Positions 10,519 to 20,844 are shown, counted from the stretch's first letter. The stretch: 64,000 nt of DNA from Corydoras sp. C115 (GCA_019802505.1 JAFMOC010000102.1:303501-367500), one strand, 5' to 3'. A program made the numbers and translations. The notes: generated by a model not told the origin, from the letters alone.

Positions 10519-10560
10519 CATTCATCACGTATCAGCGCTTTTTTTTTTTTTTTTTTTTTT
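10454..10560. repeat. Poly-A and poly-T tracts
   Basis: About 63 A residues followed 23 bases later by about 20 T residues. Lys-only and Phe-only ORFs here are artefacts. Confidence 0.97.
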
Positions 10561-10661
10561 ACAGAACAGTATCTGAAGCACTTATACACACACGCATACA
10601 CATTCACACACAATGTGATTCATTCTAAATCACGATCTCTACCGCTGTGTAAGCGAGTGGT

Positions 10662-10663
<2 letters not shown>

Positions 10664-10694
<31 letters not shown>
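10664..10694. repeat. Poly-C tract
   Basis: About 30 consecutive C residues, a length at which assembly errors are common. Confidence 0.95.
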
Positions 10695-10695
<1 letters not shown>

Positions 10696-10958
10696 TCTCT
10701 CTCGCTGCTCCCAAAACCAGCACGTGGCCACGCCCCCCGTGCTTAAATCCGAAGCACTGCCTCGAGAATCATCTACATTAAAGAGTTTCTGTTTGTGTTT
10801 TTGCACTTTATTTGACTGACGAGTGAAGAACTTTGCTCCAAAAGAACTAAAATGTTCCACTTTCATTTAGAGTGGGGGGGGGGGGGTAAATATATATTTT
10901 TTTACAATGTCAAACTCAAAATGCATTTGCTTTTATTAATGTTCATGTTCTGTTTGGA

Positions 10959-11307
10959 GACGGCCCAGTGGCTTAGTGGTTAGCATGTTCTCCTCAGCGC
11001 TAGGGATTCCCGGTTCGAATCGCACTCTGGGTGGAGTTTCCATGTTTCCATGAAACCCCGTGTCCACGTGAGTTTCCTCCGGGTTCTCCGGTTTCTTCCC
11101 ACAGTCCAAAAAACATGTCAACTGAATTCTCCAAATTGCCCCATATAGAGTGTGTCTGTGTGAGTGAGTGTGTGTCCAGTGATAGATTGGCGTCCTGTCC
11201 TGGGTGTATCTGTCCAGCACCCGAAGTGTTCTCCCCCTGTATGGGCATGGGGAACCCCCCAGCGACCCTAATAGAGGATAAAGCGGAAGATAATGGATGG
11301 ATGGATG
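10959..11307 (+). mobile_element. SINE-A, full length
   Basis: A plus-strand copy inside the inner hAT. ATGTTCTGTTTGG on both sides is its target duplication. A duplicated TTTCCATG block sits after GGAGTTTCCATG. Confidence 0.92.
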
Positions 11308-11608
11308 TTCTGTTTGGGGAAATGCAGGTTACAGTGATTGTTTACAGTGCTGTACACTGTGTGTTTAACTAAAATCAGGTTTTCTCCGTGCTATTTGCAG
11401 GAATGTGTTTAATAAAAGAGCAATTCTAACAGATTCGACAATACTAACATGATGTGTGTAAACAGCTTTCAATATAAAAGCCTAAAAAAGAGATTAACTC
11501 TGGTAGATCTCGATGACCTGTCCAATGGAAAAGTAGATCTCGGGCCAGAAATGTGTGGGCACCCCTGCTTTATATTTTGGTTTAATTAGCTTAAGCAGTG
11601 TTTAAATA

Positions 11609-11975
11609 CGGCAGCACGGTGGCTTAGTGGTTAGCACGTTCTCCTCTCAGCTCTAGGGATTCCCGGTTCGAATCCCCTTCTGGGTGGAGTTTCCATGTTC
11701 TCCCCGTGTCCGCGTGGGTTTCCTCCGGGTTCTCCGGTTTCCTCCCACAGTCCAAAAACATGGATCAAGTCAATTGAATTCTCAAAATTGCCCCATATAG
11801 AGTGTGTCTGTGTGAATGAGTGTGTGCCCAGCGATGGATTGGCGCCCTGTCCTGGGTGTATCTGCCCAGCGCCCGAGACGTTCTCCCCTGGATGGGCAAT
11901 GGAGAACCCCCCCCCCCCCCCCCCCCCCCCCCCGCGACCCTAATAGAGGATAAAGCGGGAGATAATGAATGAATG
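11609..11975 (+). mobile_element. SINE-A, full length
   Basis: A plus-strand copy with target duplication AGTGTTTAAATA on both sides, inserted in the outer hAT. The CCCC-rich block has expanded to about 24 C residues. Confidence 0.93.
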
Positions 11976-12289
11976 AGTGTTTAAATAAATACAATTTGTA
12001 CACAATGGTGCTAATTAATGATCAGGCTTCACGTCTTAATTTTTTGACAAAATATGAGTGAAGACACTGCCCTCTATGGGAGAGAGGTAGGATGAGTTGC
12101 ATTTAGAGGGGAATTAGGTAACATATTAGAGCGCCTCAAATTTGTGTAATTTAGTATTTTGTTCACACTATGCTACATAGTGTGTCAGTGTGTGTGTGAG
12201 ATTTGTGTTTAATTGTCTTTGGGCTAATTGGATGCCTTAAACTCATACTGTAAACAAAACCAGACGTTTATTGACCTGCTTAATAATGC

Positions 12290-12390
12290 TACAGTGTAGT
12301 TGGTTTTCTTCATAACTACTGACGTGTGGTGTTCTCATTTGTAAGTCGCTTTGGATAAAAGCGTCTGCTTAAAAATTTAAAAAAAAATTA
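12290..12390 (+). mobile_element. L2 LINE 3' tail
   Basis: TGGTTTTCTTCATAACTACT and GTAAGTCGCTTTGGATAAAA match the 3' end of the L2-like copy at 61545-61640. Only about 100 bases remain. Confidence 0.8.
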
Positions 12391-12460
12391 AAGACATGGG
12401 AATTTTTTATTTATTTATCCGATTCATTGATTAATCGAAAAAAATAATCAACCAATTAAT

Positions 12461-12746
12461 CATTCATTCATTCATTCAATTCAACGTTTCGGGCGCTGGG
12501 CAGATACACCCAGGACAGGACGTCAATCTATCACTGGTCACACGACACACTCTATATGGGGCAATTTGGAGATTTCAGTTGTCTTGATCCGATCTGTTTT
12601 AGGACTTTGGGAGAAAACCGGAGAACCCGGAGGAAACCCACGCGGACACGGGGAGAACATGGAAACTCCACCCAGATTGGGATTCGAACCGGGAATCCTT
12701 AGCGCTGAGAGGAGAACATACTAACCACTAAGCCACCGTGCCACCC
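12461..12746 (-). mobile_element. SINE-A with exact target duplication
   Basis: A minus-strand copy lacking part of the tail. The 14-base duplication ATCAACCAATTAAT (12447-12460 and 12747-12760) splits the right end of the outer hAT, so it postdates that element. Confidence 0.93.
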
Positions 12747-12817
12747 ATCAACCAATTAATCGATTATCAAAATAATCGTTAGTTGCAGCCCTACAACACA
12801 CACACTTTTTTAAACAC

Positions 12818-12960
12818 AATTTCCTTTGGAGGAAAACAGAGAACCGTCAGAACACCCACAGGGACACGGCGGAGAACATGGAAACTCCACCCAGATGGAG
12901 ATTCCAACCTGGATCCCCAGGACTGAGAGGAGAACATGCTAACCATTAAGCCAACCCATC
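12818..12960 (-). mobile_element. SINE-A, old 5' half
   Basis: A diverged minus-strand head region (AACATGGAAACTCCACCC, AACATGCTAACCATTAAGCC). Confidence 0.75.
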
Positions 12961-13075
12961 TGTATTTTATGACTTTTAAACAATGTATTATGGGCCAAAA
13001 TATAAAGGAACAGAGATAATTTGGCCAGACCGAGAAACACAGGCCAACATATTTAACGACGTTTTTATTATTTTT

Positions 13076-13413
13076 CGGCAGCACGGTGGCTTAGAGGTTA
13101 GCACGTTCGCCTCTCAGATTCCCAGTTCAAATCCCAATTTGGTGGAGATTCCATGTTCTCCCAGTGTCCGCATGGGTTTCCTCCGGGTTCTCCGGTTTCC
13201 TCCCACAGTCCAAAAACATGGGTCAAGTCAATTGAGTTCTCCAAATTGCCCCATATAGAGTGTGTCTGTGTGAGTGAGTGTGTGCCCAGTGATAGATTGG
13301 CGTCCTGTCCTGGGTGTATCTGCCCAGCGCCCGAAACGTTCTCCCCTGGATGGGCATGGGGAACCCCCCCACGACCCTAACAGAGGATAAAGCGGAAGAT
13401 AATGGATGGATGA
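13076..13413 (+). mobile_element. SINE-A, full length
   Basis: A plus-strand copy with a short deletion around the CAGCGCTAGGG block. Confidence 0.9.
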
Positions 13414-13529
13414 AAAAACATTTTCTCTCTGCAAATTTAACTCTTTATTCTGTAGAGCACAGCATAAAAATAACATCATTCCAGGGCACATTATTGAGGC
13501 TTTATAAGCACATGTGATCATTTAGTGGA

Positions 13530-14092
13530 GTGTGGAGTTTTTTTCTTGCCACTGTCACTTCGGCTTGCCCCCTTGGGGATTTAAAGGCTTACAACACTGT
13601 AACGCTGCTCTGTGACAATGTACTAGGGGTGTATTCAACTAAGGATTTTCATAGTCGAATCTGATTTTCCCTATAGTCGACTGATAGTCGAATCAGTTAA
13701 AATTTCACCACAAGATGGTGCTATAAGCGTGGTTTTTAAAAAAGATTTTTTTTTATATTTTACTTGTTTTTCTAGAGCACCGTAAATGGGATCCCCGTTC
13801 TGGACTTTTTTCCACTTCAAAGAAAAAAACTAAAAAAAACTAAAAACCTAAAAATTAGGATGATTTTATTTGACAAAAGGCTATATATATAACGAAAACA
13901 AAGACATTTCATGTAAAAACTAATGCTTAGCAGCAGCCATGGGCACCCCCATGTGGTCAAAATGGTACATTCGACTATGAGGTTCATAGTCGACTACGGT
14001 TCTCCGAATCGAATCGTCGAATCAGCGAATATTGCAGCTCACCCCTACAATGTATTATCATAAAAAGCCCTCTATAAATAAATTACTTCAAC
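13530..14092 (+). mobile_element. LINE 3' tail split by a hAT insertion
   Basis: TTTTTTCTTGCCACTGTCAC to GTGACAATGTA (13530-13622) and AATGTATTATCATAAAAAGC to about 14092 are the two halves of the LINE tail seen near 10270-10400. The element at 13623-14046 sits between them. Confidence 0.75.
13623..14046. mobile_element. Non-autonomous hAT element (424 bp)
   Basis: The ends are CTAGGGGTGTATTC and the complement of AGGGGTGAGCTGC, flanked by an exact 8-base duplication ACAATGTA (13615-13622 and 14047-14054). Inside, TAGTCGAAT-type motifs repeat near both ends. It has no ORF. Its right end is nearly identical to 438-542. Confidence 0.88.
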
Positions 14093-14108
14093 CTGCAGTA
14101 TCCCAGGA

Positions 14109-14445
14109 CGGAAACGGTGGCTTAGTGGTTAGCATGTTCTCCTCTCAGTGCTGGGGATTCCCGGTTCGAATCCCAATCTGGGTGGAGTTTCCATGTTCTC
14201 TCCGTGTCCACGTGGGTTTCCTCCGGGTTCTCCGGTTTCCTCCCACAGCCCAAAAACATGGATCAAGTCAAATGAGTTCTCCAAATTGCCCCATATGGAG
14301 TGTTTCTGTGTGAGTGAGTGTGCCCAGAGTATTGGCCTGGGTGTATCTGCCCAGCGCCCGAGACATTCTCCCCTGGATGGACATGGAGAACACCCCCCCG
14401 CGACCCTAATAGAGGATAAAGCAGAAGATAATGGATGGATGGATA
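14109..14445 (+). mobile_element. SINE-A, full length
   Basis: A plus-strand copy with a short deletion in the CCAGTGATAGATTGG block. Confidence 0.9.
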
Positions 14446-14497
14446 TAAAAAAACTATGCTATGGTCAGAAGTGACGCAAAAGCACAGTTCCCTTTGA

Positions 14498-14508
14498 TGA
14501 TGATGATG

Positions 14509-14557
<49 letters not shown>
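14498..14557. repeat. (TGA/TCA) trinucleotide repeat
   Basis: GATGATGATGATCATCATC-type repeat that changes strand in its middle, making a perfect small palindrome before about 45 bases of CAT. Confidence 0.95.
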
Positions 14558-15026
14558 CTTGCAGAGCTGCAACTGTTTTCATAACTGCTTTGCACCTGTC
14601 TCAGTGCTATCTTCATAAAATATATGTTATTATGAAGTAGCTCATTGTGTTTTAAGAGAAATGATATCAGGAAATAATCATTTTATAATTTTAATAATAT
14701 TAATTATTAGATTAATTCATTCTTATTATAAGCTACATGCTTTTACAACCACAGTCCACACAGAAGAAGCTTCACCATACAACAAAACATTACAGATCTG
14801 ATGCTGCGTCGCGTTTTAAAATGCAAATCAATAGAATTTAAAATAGAATCAGAAGTTAAATCAGACTTTTACCTGAAAGCGTGAACTCTGCTGCTACAAA
14901 CACGCCGAGACCTTCACATTAACTCAGGAACATGTGAGCGGCCATGACACTGCCGGGATCACAGGTGGAAACACTGCCGCCTTGTGACCCGGAGGAAAGA
15001 AATGCTTACAAGTTAATATGAAGTTG
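14558..15026. other. No gene recognised
   Basis: AT-rich DNA with no supported ORF and no repeat that I can assign. Confidence 0.4.
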
Positions 15027-15134
15027 AATAATATTGATAATAATATATTATATATCTATCCATTATCTCCCGGGGGGGGGGGGGGGGGAGAGAGATAATG
15101 GATGGATATATAATATATTTTTATCAATATTATT
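15027..15134. repeat. Near-perfect palindrome around a G-run
   Basis: The left arm (15027-15071) and right arm (15089-15134) are about 45 bases each and complementary with few mismatches. Each holds a SINE tail (CCATTATCTCC / GAGATAATGG) and flanking AATAATATTGATAA. A run of about 17 G residues forms the centre. Confidence 0.85.
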
Positions 15135-15431
15135 GCCCATCCAGGGGAGAACGTTTCGGGCGCTGGGCAGATACACCCAGGACAGGACGCCAATCTATCA
15201 CTGGACACACTCACTTACATAGACAAACTCTATATGGGGCAATTTCCTATATGGGGAGAATTCAATTGACCTTTGTCCATGTTTTTGGACTGTAGGAGGA
15301 AACCGGAGAACCCGGAGGAAACCCACGTGGACATGAGGAGAACATGGAAACTCCACCCAGATTGGGAATCGAACCAGGAATCCCTAGAGCTGAGAGGAGA
15401 ACATGCTAACCACTAAGCCACTGTGCCGCCC
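15135..15431 (-). mobile_element. SINE-A, tail replaced by palindrome
   Basis: A minus-strand copy starting at GCCCATCCAGGGG. A duplicated CTATATGGGG block is present. Confidence 0.88.
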
Positions 15432-15434
15432 TAT

Positions 15435-15436
15435 CT

Positions 15437-15481
<45 letters not shown>
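15435..15481. repeat. (AAT)n microsatellite
   Basis: About 45 bases of AAT repeats between two SINE copies. Confidence 0.97.
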
Positions 15482-15482
15482 G

Positions 15483-15836
15483 GGCGGGGGGCACGGTGGC
15501 TTAGTGGTTAGCACGTTCGCCTCTCAGCTCTAGGGATTCCCGGTTCGAATCCCCATCTGGGTGGAGTTTCCATGTTCTCCCCGTGTCTGCGTGGGTTTCC
15601 TCCGGGTTCTCCGGTTTCCTCCCACAGTCCAAAAACATGGATCAAGTCAATTGAATTCTCAAAAAATTGCCACATATAGAGTGTGTTTGTGTGAGTGAGT
15701 GTGTGCCCAGCGATGGATTGGCACCCTGTCCTGGGTCTATCTGCCCAGCGCCCGAGACGTTCACCCCTGGATGGGCATGGGGAACCCCACCGCGACCCTA
15801 ATAGAGGATAAAGCGGGAGATAATGAATGAATGAAT
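15483..15836 (+). mobile_element. SINE-A, full length
   Basis: A plus-strand copy. ATAATAGGGCGG precedes it and follows it, where the next SINE begins. Confidence 0.9.
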
Positions 15837-15840
15837 AATA

Positions 15841-16050
15841 GGGCGGCAGGTGGCTTAGTGATTAGCATGTTTTCCTCTCAGTGTGAGGGATTCCCAGTTC
15901 GAATGCCAATCTGGGTGGAGTTTCCATGTCCTCCCCGTGTCCGCGTGGGTTTCCTCCGGGTTCTCCGGTTTCCTCCCACAGTCCAAAAACATGGATCAAG
16001 TCAATTGAGTTCTCAAAATTGCCCCATATAGAGTGTGTTTGTGTGTGTTT
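15841..16050 (+). mobile_element. SINE-A, 3'-truncated
   Basis: A plus-strand copy ending in GT repeats 60 bases upstream of the pfdn6 promoter region. Confidence 0.85.
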
Positions 16051-16104
16051 ACATATATGTGTGTTTCTCTGCATGGATGGGTTAAATGTAAATATTTTAA
16101 ATAA

Positions 16105-16274
16105 ACGGTAGGGGGCGATAAAGCAACACCCGTCGTCACAGACGCTCAGCCGACGTCATCCCCTCACGTCATCACTCCCGCGCCTGCTTTCATTCTGCAT
16201 GGCTGCAGTGTGTCTGTAGCCCGAAGCCGTTAAATCTTCTTTATTTAAACAATTAATTCGCGTTAAAAGTCGCT
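16105..16274 (+). promoter_or_regulatory. pfdn6: pfdn6 promoter and 5' leader
   Basis: This is a CpG-containing, repeat-free island in an AT-rich neighbourhood. Two ACGTCAT sites (16153-16159 and 16166-16172) resemble CREB/ATF half or full sites and are typical of housekeeping promoters. No TATA box is evident. A seven-codon upstream ORF (ATG at 16199, stop at 16217-16219) would lie in the leader if transcription starts before it. The start site is not determined. Confidence 0.55.
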
Positions 16275-16338
16275 ATGGCTGAAGCGATTCAGAAGAGATT
16301 ACAGACAGAAGTAGATAAATACCAACAGTTACAAAAAG
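16275..16338 (+). CDS. pfdn6: pfdn6 coding exon 1
   Basis: Encodes residues 1-21 and the first base of codon 22. The donor is AAAAAG followed by GTGAGT. Confidence 0.95.
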
Positions 16339-19300
16339 GTGAGTAATCTTATAAACAATGCGGCTGTGGGTGTGATTTAGGGTTCTGTCGGTGTTCTTTT
16401 TATTAATAACTCCGATTTACAACCTGGAATCGCGAGGTTAGCGTGACATTAAGTTGTTTCAATAAGTTAAAGTGTGTGTGAGAGCTAAGCTTTGCTTTAG
16501 CACGTTTGCCGATGTGCTGTCAATCAAAACGATGACGTCACTGCACCTTTAGGGGTAGTTCTTTTGTCTTATGATTCACTTTTAGGGGTAATAAATCCTA
16601 TGGAGGCATAATGGAGACTATTGTGGTGGATTACACGTATCTGGGGTGTACATAGACAGTAAACACTGAGGTAAAACCACCGAAACCCTCTACGGGGGGG
16701 GGGGGCAAAACTCAAAGCACACTATAGGTCATATTTGTTCCCCATGCCCATCCAGGGGAGAACGTTTCGGGCGCTGGGCAGATACACCCAGGACAGGACA
16801 CCAATCTATCACTGGACACACACTCACTCACACAGACACACAATTTAGAGCATTCGATTTACCTTGAATCCATGTTTTTGGACAATGGGAGGAAACCGGA
16901 GAACCCGGAGGAAACCCACGCAGACACGGGGAGAACATGGAGACTCCACCCAGATTGGGATTCGAACCAGGAATCCCTAGTGCTGAGAGGAGAACATGCT
17001 AACCACTAAGCCACCGTGCCGCCCACCTTGAATCCATGTTTTCTTATATATACTCATATAGTGGGGTGGGGGGCAAAACTCAAAGCACACTATAGGTCAC
17101 ATTTGTTCCCCATGCCCATCCAGGGGAGAACGTTTCGGGCGCTGGGCAGATACACCCAGGACAGGACACCAATCTATCACTGGACACACACTCACTCACA
17201 CAGACACACTCTATATGGGGCAATATAGAGCATTCGATTTACCTTGAATTCATGTTTTTGGACTGTGGGAGGAAACCGGAGAACCTGGTGGAAACCCACA
17301 TGGACACAGGAACATGTGATCATAGTAACTCCACCCAGATTGGGATTCGAACAGGGAATCCCCGATGCTGAGAGGCGAACATGCTAACCACTAAGGCAAT
17401 TTGCTGCCCTGTCAGGAGTATTATTCATGCATCCATCCATTATCTCCCGCTTTACATTTCGGGCGCTTGACAGATACACCCAGGACAGGACGCCAATCTA
17501 TCACTGGACACACACTCACTTACACAGACACACTATATGGGGCAATTTAGAGCATTCGATATACCTTGAATCCATGTTTTTGGACTGTGGGAGGAAACCC
17601 GAGAACCCGGAGGAAACCCACGTGGACACGGGGAGAACATGGAGACTCCACCCAGATTGGGATTCGAACCGGGAATCCCTAGTGCTGAGAGGAGAACATG
17701 CTAACCACTAAGCCACCGTGCCACCCACCTTGAATCCATGTTTTCTTATATATACTCATATAGTGTTTGTGTGAATGAGTGTGCCCTGCGTTGGGTGTAT
17801 TTGCCCAGCACCCAAAACGTTCTCCCCTGAGAAAGCCATGTGGAACCCCCTTCCGCCCCCCTGACCATATTAGATGAATGAATTATGAATTTAAATAAAC
17901 TCTTGCGTTCCACAACTCTGATCATCAAACGTCTGACTTTGCAGATGTGAATAAAAGCATGTCGGCCCGACAGAAGCTGGAGGCTCAGCTGACGGAGAAC
18001 AACATTGTTAAAGAGGTGCGTTGCTTTTGTTATTTTATTGTTGTGTTGTGTGGTGAATCATTTAAAGTTCTTATTAAGGCAGTGATTGTCAATTATTATC
18101 TGTTAAGCCCCCCCCCTGGGAAGAAGAAAACTTTTTGCGCCCCCCCCCCCCCCATGACAAAATGGGATGAAAAAATATTTTTACACGCCCACTGTAATAT
18201 CATTTGTCTATAAGTTTGTTATAAGTACAGCGTATCCTTATGAACAATAAATAAAACAAAAAAGAAAGAAATATAGATCAACCTAGAACAGAATATTTTT
18301 ATTAACTTTGTAACAGAAAGTTTGTAACAGAAACGAATATAATCCTTATTTAAACTAGAAACATTTTTGAACTGACTGGCATTTGATACTGAAAAATTAT
18401 ATGAAATAAAATCAATAAATAATAATAAATTCAAATTCATCAGCAACATTAATTCTGGAGCTCAATTTATTAACACTTTAACCTACAAACCAAAAACAAT
18501 TTGTGCTGTTTTTTTTTTTGTTTTTTTGAGGAAATCAGAACTAATGTCTCCAACGCGTCCGTTTTGCAGCTTTTCTGAAGTAGCTTTCATAAAGCGTTAA
18601 TATTTGCTGGCTCTACGCGTCACATTTGCGATTAAAAACTCAAGCGGTTATCAGTGTGATTGGGGTGTAATGTCTTTAAGTGACACCTTTATTTATTTGG
18701 CTTCACGCTGTCCGCTGCCAACATTTAAAGACACAGAAGACACACCGGTCTTTCTTCGTCTTCCACCTTCGTTACAGTGAAGTTACAGTTACAGTGAAGT
18801 TACAGTTACAGTGAAGCCAGGCGCTAAATACACTTCGACATTTAGTTTTCGGTTGACTTTTGTTGCTCTCATTATCTTCGTCTCTCTCCGGCTTTCTCTC
18901 TTTATCTCTGTTAAATATTTCTCCATGTTGTCTCTTGAGGATTTGTTCAGTAAACTTAATATCACTTGCTCTGTGATTTCTTGTTATGCGCCCCCCCATG
19001 CACCGCACTGCACCCCCCCAGGGGGGCGCACCTCACTATTTGAGAAGCACTGTATTAAGGTGAAATTTTGATGATGGAACTTCTGAATACCAATGCGTCC
19101 CTCAGGAACTGGACCTGCTGGATAGCCAGAACACGGTGTATAAGCTGGTTGGCCCCGTTCTGGTGAAGCAAGATCTGGATGAAGCCAAAGCAACCGTGGG
19201 GAAACGTCTGGAGTACATCACCGGAGAAATGTATTCATTATGTTCTACCTAATTCTCTATTAGGGTCGCGGGGGGGTTCCCCATGCCCATCCAGGGGAGA

Positions 19301-20233
19301 ACGTTTCGGGCGCTGGGCAGATACACCCAGGACAGGACGCCAATCTATCACTGGACACACTCACTCACAAACACTCTATATGGGGCAATTTAGAGTATTC
19401 ATTCTTTACCTTCTACCGAATTCTCCACTAGGGTCGCGGGGGAGGGGTTCCCCATTCGCATCCAGAGGAGAATGTTTCGGGCGCTGGGCAGATACACCCA
19501 GGACAGGATGCCAATCTATCACTGGACACACTCACTCACACAGACACACTCTATATGGGGCAATTTGGAGAATTCAATCATTATTCATTCATTATGTTCT
19601 ACCTAATTCTGTACTAAGGTCGCAGTGGGGGAGGGTTCCTTATGCCCATCATAGGGAAATACACCCAGGACAGGGCGCCAATCAATCACTGGACAGACAA
19701 ACTCACACTCTATATGGGGCAATTTAGAGTATTCATTCATTATGTTGTACCAAATTCTCTACTAGGGTCGCGAGGGGGGTTCCCCATGCCCATCCAGGGG
19801 AGAACGTTTCGGGCGCTGGGCAGATACACCCAGGACAGGGCACCAATCTATCACTGGGCACACACTCACTCACACAGACATACTCTATATGGGGCAATTT
19901 GTACAACTCAATTGACTTGATCCATGTTTTTGGACTGTGGGAGGAAACCGGAGAACCCGGAGGACATCCACACGGACACGGGGAGAACATGAAAACTCCA
20001 CCCAGATTGGGATTCGAACCGGGAATCCCTAGCGCTGAGAGGAGAACATGCTAACCACTAAGCCACCATGCCGCCCTAATAAATAATCGATTGTGAAATA
20101 TTTCCTTTTCAGCCAACGTTATGAAAATCTGCTGAAGGACATGGAGAGGAAGTCGGAACAGCATCGGGAGGTTCTCTCCAGCCTGCAGCAGGAGTACCAG
20201 CGCGCCCAGGGTCACCCGGTCAGCAAAGCCTGA
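16275..20233 (+). CDS. pfdn6: Prefoldin subunit 6 (four coding exons)
   Basis: Prefoldin is a cytosolic hexameric chaperone that hands unfolded actin and tubulin to the CCT chaperonin; subunit 6 is one of its four beta-type subunits. Joined exons at 16275-16338, 17945-18015, 19106-19230 and 20113-20233 encode 126 residues (the human protein has 129). All introns are GT-AG and the phases fit. Diagnostic blocks are the N-terminal MAEAIQKRLQTEVDKYQQLQ, then SMSARQKLEAQLTENNIVKE, VYKLVGPVLVKQDL and YENLLKDMERKSEQ. The first and last form the two coiled-coil arms and the middle forms the beta hairpins. The start is the first in-frame ATG after the GC-rich leader. Introns 1 and 3 are packed with SINE-A and intron 2 holds a complete hAT, yet all exons are intact. 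Confidence 0.95.
16690..17410 (-). repeat. Tandem duplication of SINE-A plus flank in pfdn6 intron 1
   Basis: GGCAAAACTCAAAGCACACT followed by a minus-strand SINE occurs at about 16704 and again at about 17072, a period near 367. The SINE copies are 16737-17023 and 17104-17410. The second has decayed in its head (AAGGCAATTTGCTG). Confidence 0.85.
17427..17725 (-). mobile_element. SINE-A with internal deletion
   Basis: A minus-strand copy missing the block between CTCCCGCTTTA and TTTCGGGCGC. The sequence after it (ACCTTGAATCCATGTTTTC) also follows the SINE at 17023, so this is a third member of the same tandem series. Confidence 0.87.
17757..17881 (+). mobile_element. SINE-A, 3' part, diverged
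   Basis: A plus-strand tail region (GTGTATTTGCCCAGCACCC) just before pfdn6 exon 2. Confidence 0.7.
17945..18015 (+). CDS. pfdn6: pfdn6 coding exon 2
   Basis: Acceptor TTTGCAG and donor GTGCGT. Encodes DVNKSMSARQKLEAQL and on to NIVKE. Confidence 0.95.
18080..19052. mobile_element. hAT-family element in pfdn6 intron 2
   Basis: The left end CAGTGATTGTCAATTATTA pairs with the complement of the right end, CAGTGCTTCTCAAATAGTG. An exact 8-base duplication TATTAAGG flanks it (18072-18079 and 19053-19060). Near both ends lie runs of C or G (GCGCCCCCC, GGGGGGCGCACC), as in Charlie/SPIN-like hAT elements. It is 973 bases with no transposase ORF. An imperfect GTTACAGTGAA repeat lies near 18774-18815. 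Confidence 0.88.
19106..19230 (+). CDS. pfdn6: pfdn6 coding exon 3
   Basis: Acceptor CCTCAG. Ends within the Ile codon of GEIQRYE, with donor GTATTC that is weaker than the consensus. The SINE array begins three bases into the intron. Confidence 0.93.
19233..20076 (-). repeat. Head-to-tail array of SINE-A copies in pfdn6 intron 3
   Basis: Three 3'-half units (about 19233-19398, 19399-19583 and 19584-19737) and one full copy (19738-20076) follow each other on the minus strand. Each half unit runs from the tail to GGGGCAATTTAGAGTATTCA (GGAGAATTCA in the second) and joins the tail of the next near the same point. It fills almost the whole intron. Confidence 0.9.
20113..20233 (+). CDS. pfdn6: pfdn6 coding exon 4 and stop
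   Basis: Acceptor TTTTCAG. Encodes the C-terminal coiled-coil arm (RYENLLKDMERKSEQHREVL) and ends GHPVSKA with TGA at 20231. Confidence 0.95.
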
Positions 20234-20358
20234 ATGAAGAACGGTTGGTTGCCCCGAATTTGACCTGCTGCTTTGCTCCATCTACATTTAGAGACTTCTT
20301 ATTTTTCTTTACTATTCATGCAACTGAAACAGTTTCTTTTTTTTTTGCCGATTCGGTG

Positions 20359-20364
20359 AATAAA
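20359..20364 (+). terminator. pfdn6: pfdn6 polyadenylation signal
   Basis: AATAAA 126 bases after the stop, followed within about 30 bases by a GT-rich stretch (GTGTGTGTTCC). Confidence 0.75.
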
Positions 20365-20417
20365 TGAATCATGGAGAACGATGTGTGTGTTCCAGTCACT
20401 TGTCTTGTGTGATGTTT

Positions 20418-20530
20418 TATAGTGTGTGTTTGTGTGTGAGTAATTGTGTGCCTTGCTATAGATTGGTGTCCTGTCCTGGGTGTATCTGCCCAGCACCCGA
20501 AACGTTCTCCCCTGGATGGGCTTGGGGACT
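20418..20530 (+). mobile_element. SINE-A, 3' part
   Basis: A plus-strand fragment from GTGTGTTTGTGTG to GATGGGCTTGGGG that abuts an inverted 5' part. Confidence 0.75.
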
Positions 20531-20544
20531 CGCCCATTTATCGC

Positions 20545-20762
20545 CAAAATCTCACTCACACAGACACACTCTATATGGGGCAACTTGGAGAATTCAATTG
20601 ACTTGATCCATGTTTTTGGACTGTGGGAGGAAACCGGAGAACCCGGAGGAAACCCACGCGGACACGGGGAGAACATGGCAACTCCACTCAGATTGGGATT
20701 TGAAACAGGAATCCCTAGCGCTGAGAGGAGAACATGCTAACCACTAAGTCACTGTGCCGCCC
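20545..20762 (-). mobile_element. SINE-A, 5' part, inverted
   Basis: A minus-strand fragment from CTCACTCACACAGACACAC to the head GCCGCCC. Confidence 0.87.
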
Positions 20763-20844
20763 TTTATATTATATCATATTATTATATTGGATTAGATTAG
20801 ATTTGAACTATATTACATTATATTGGATTATATTAATTATTTTT

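Larger units (their letters stand above)
9413..11567. mobile_element. hAT-family transposon (inner)
   Basis: The left end is CAGGGGTGCAAAATCGAG and the right end is the complement of CAGGGGTGCCCACACATTTC. The 8-base flanks are TTTTATAT (9405-9412) and CTTTATAT (11568-11575), differing at one position. Inside, GTCGATCGCATTG and GTAGATCTCGATGACC are typical of one fish hAT non-autonomous group. The element has been opened by a LINE insertion and a SINE. Confidence 0.75.
8870..12793. mobile_element. hAT-family transposon (outer host of a nested stack)
   Basis: The ends are inverted: TAGGGCTGCGACAACGAATC at the left and the complement of TAGGGCTGCAACTAACGATT at the right. A perfect 8-base target duplication CAACACAC flanks it (8862-8869 and 12794-12801), which is diagnostic of hAT insertion. 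Most of the 3.9 kb is later insertions: another hAT (9413-11567) carrying LINE and SINE, a SINE at 11609, an L2 tail near 12290 and a SINE at 12461. A short ORF at 9053-9298 with a CEHC motif may be a transposase N-terminal scrap; I cannot confirm it. Confidence 0.85.

Noticed and set aside
10175..10746. ORFs with long Phe or Lys runs, up to 117 codons
   Set aside because: They are made of the poly-A/poly-T tracts and LINE 3' UTR.
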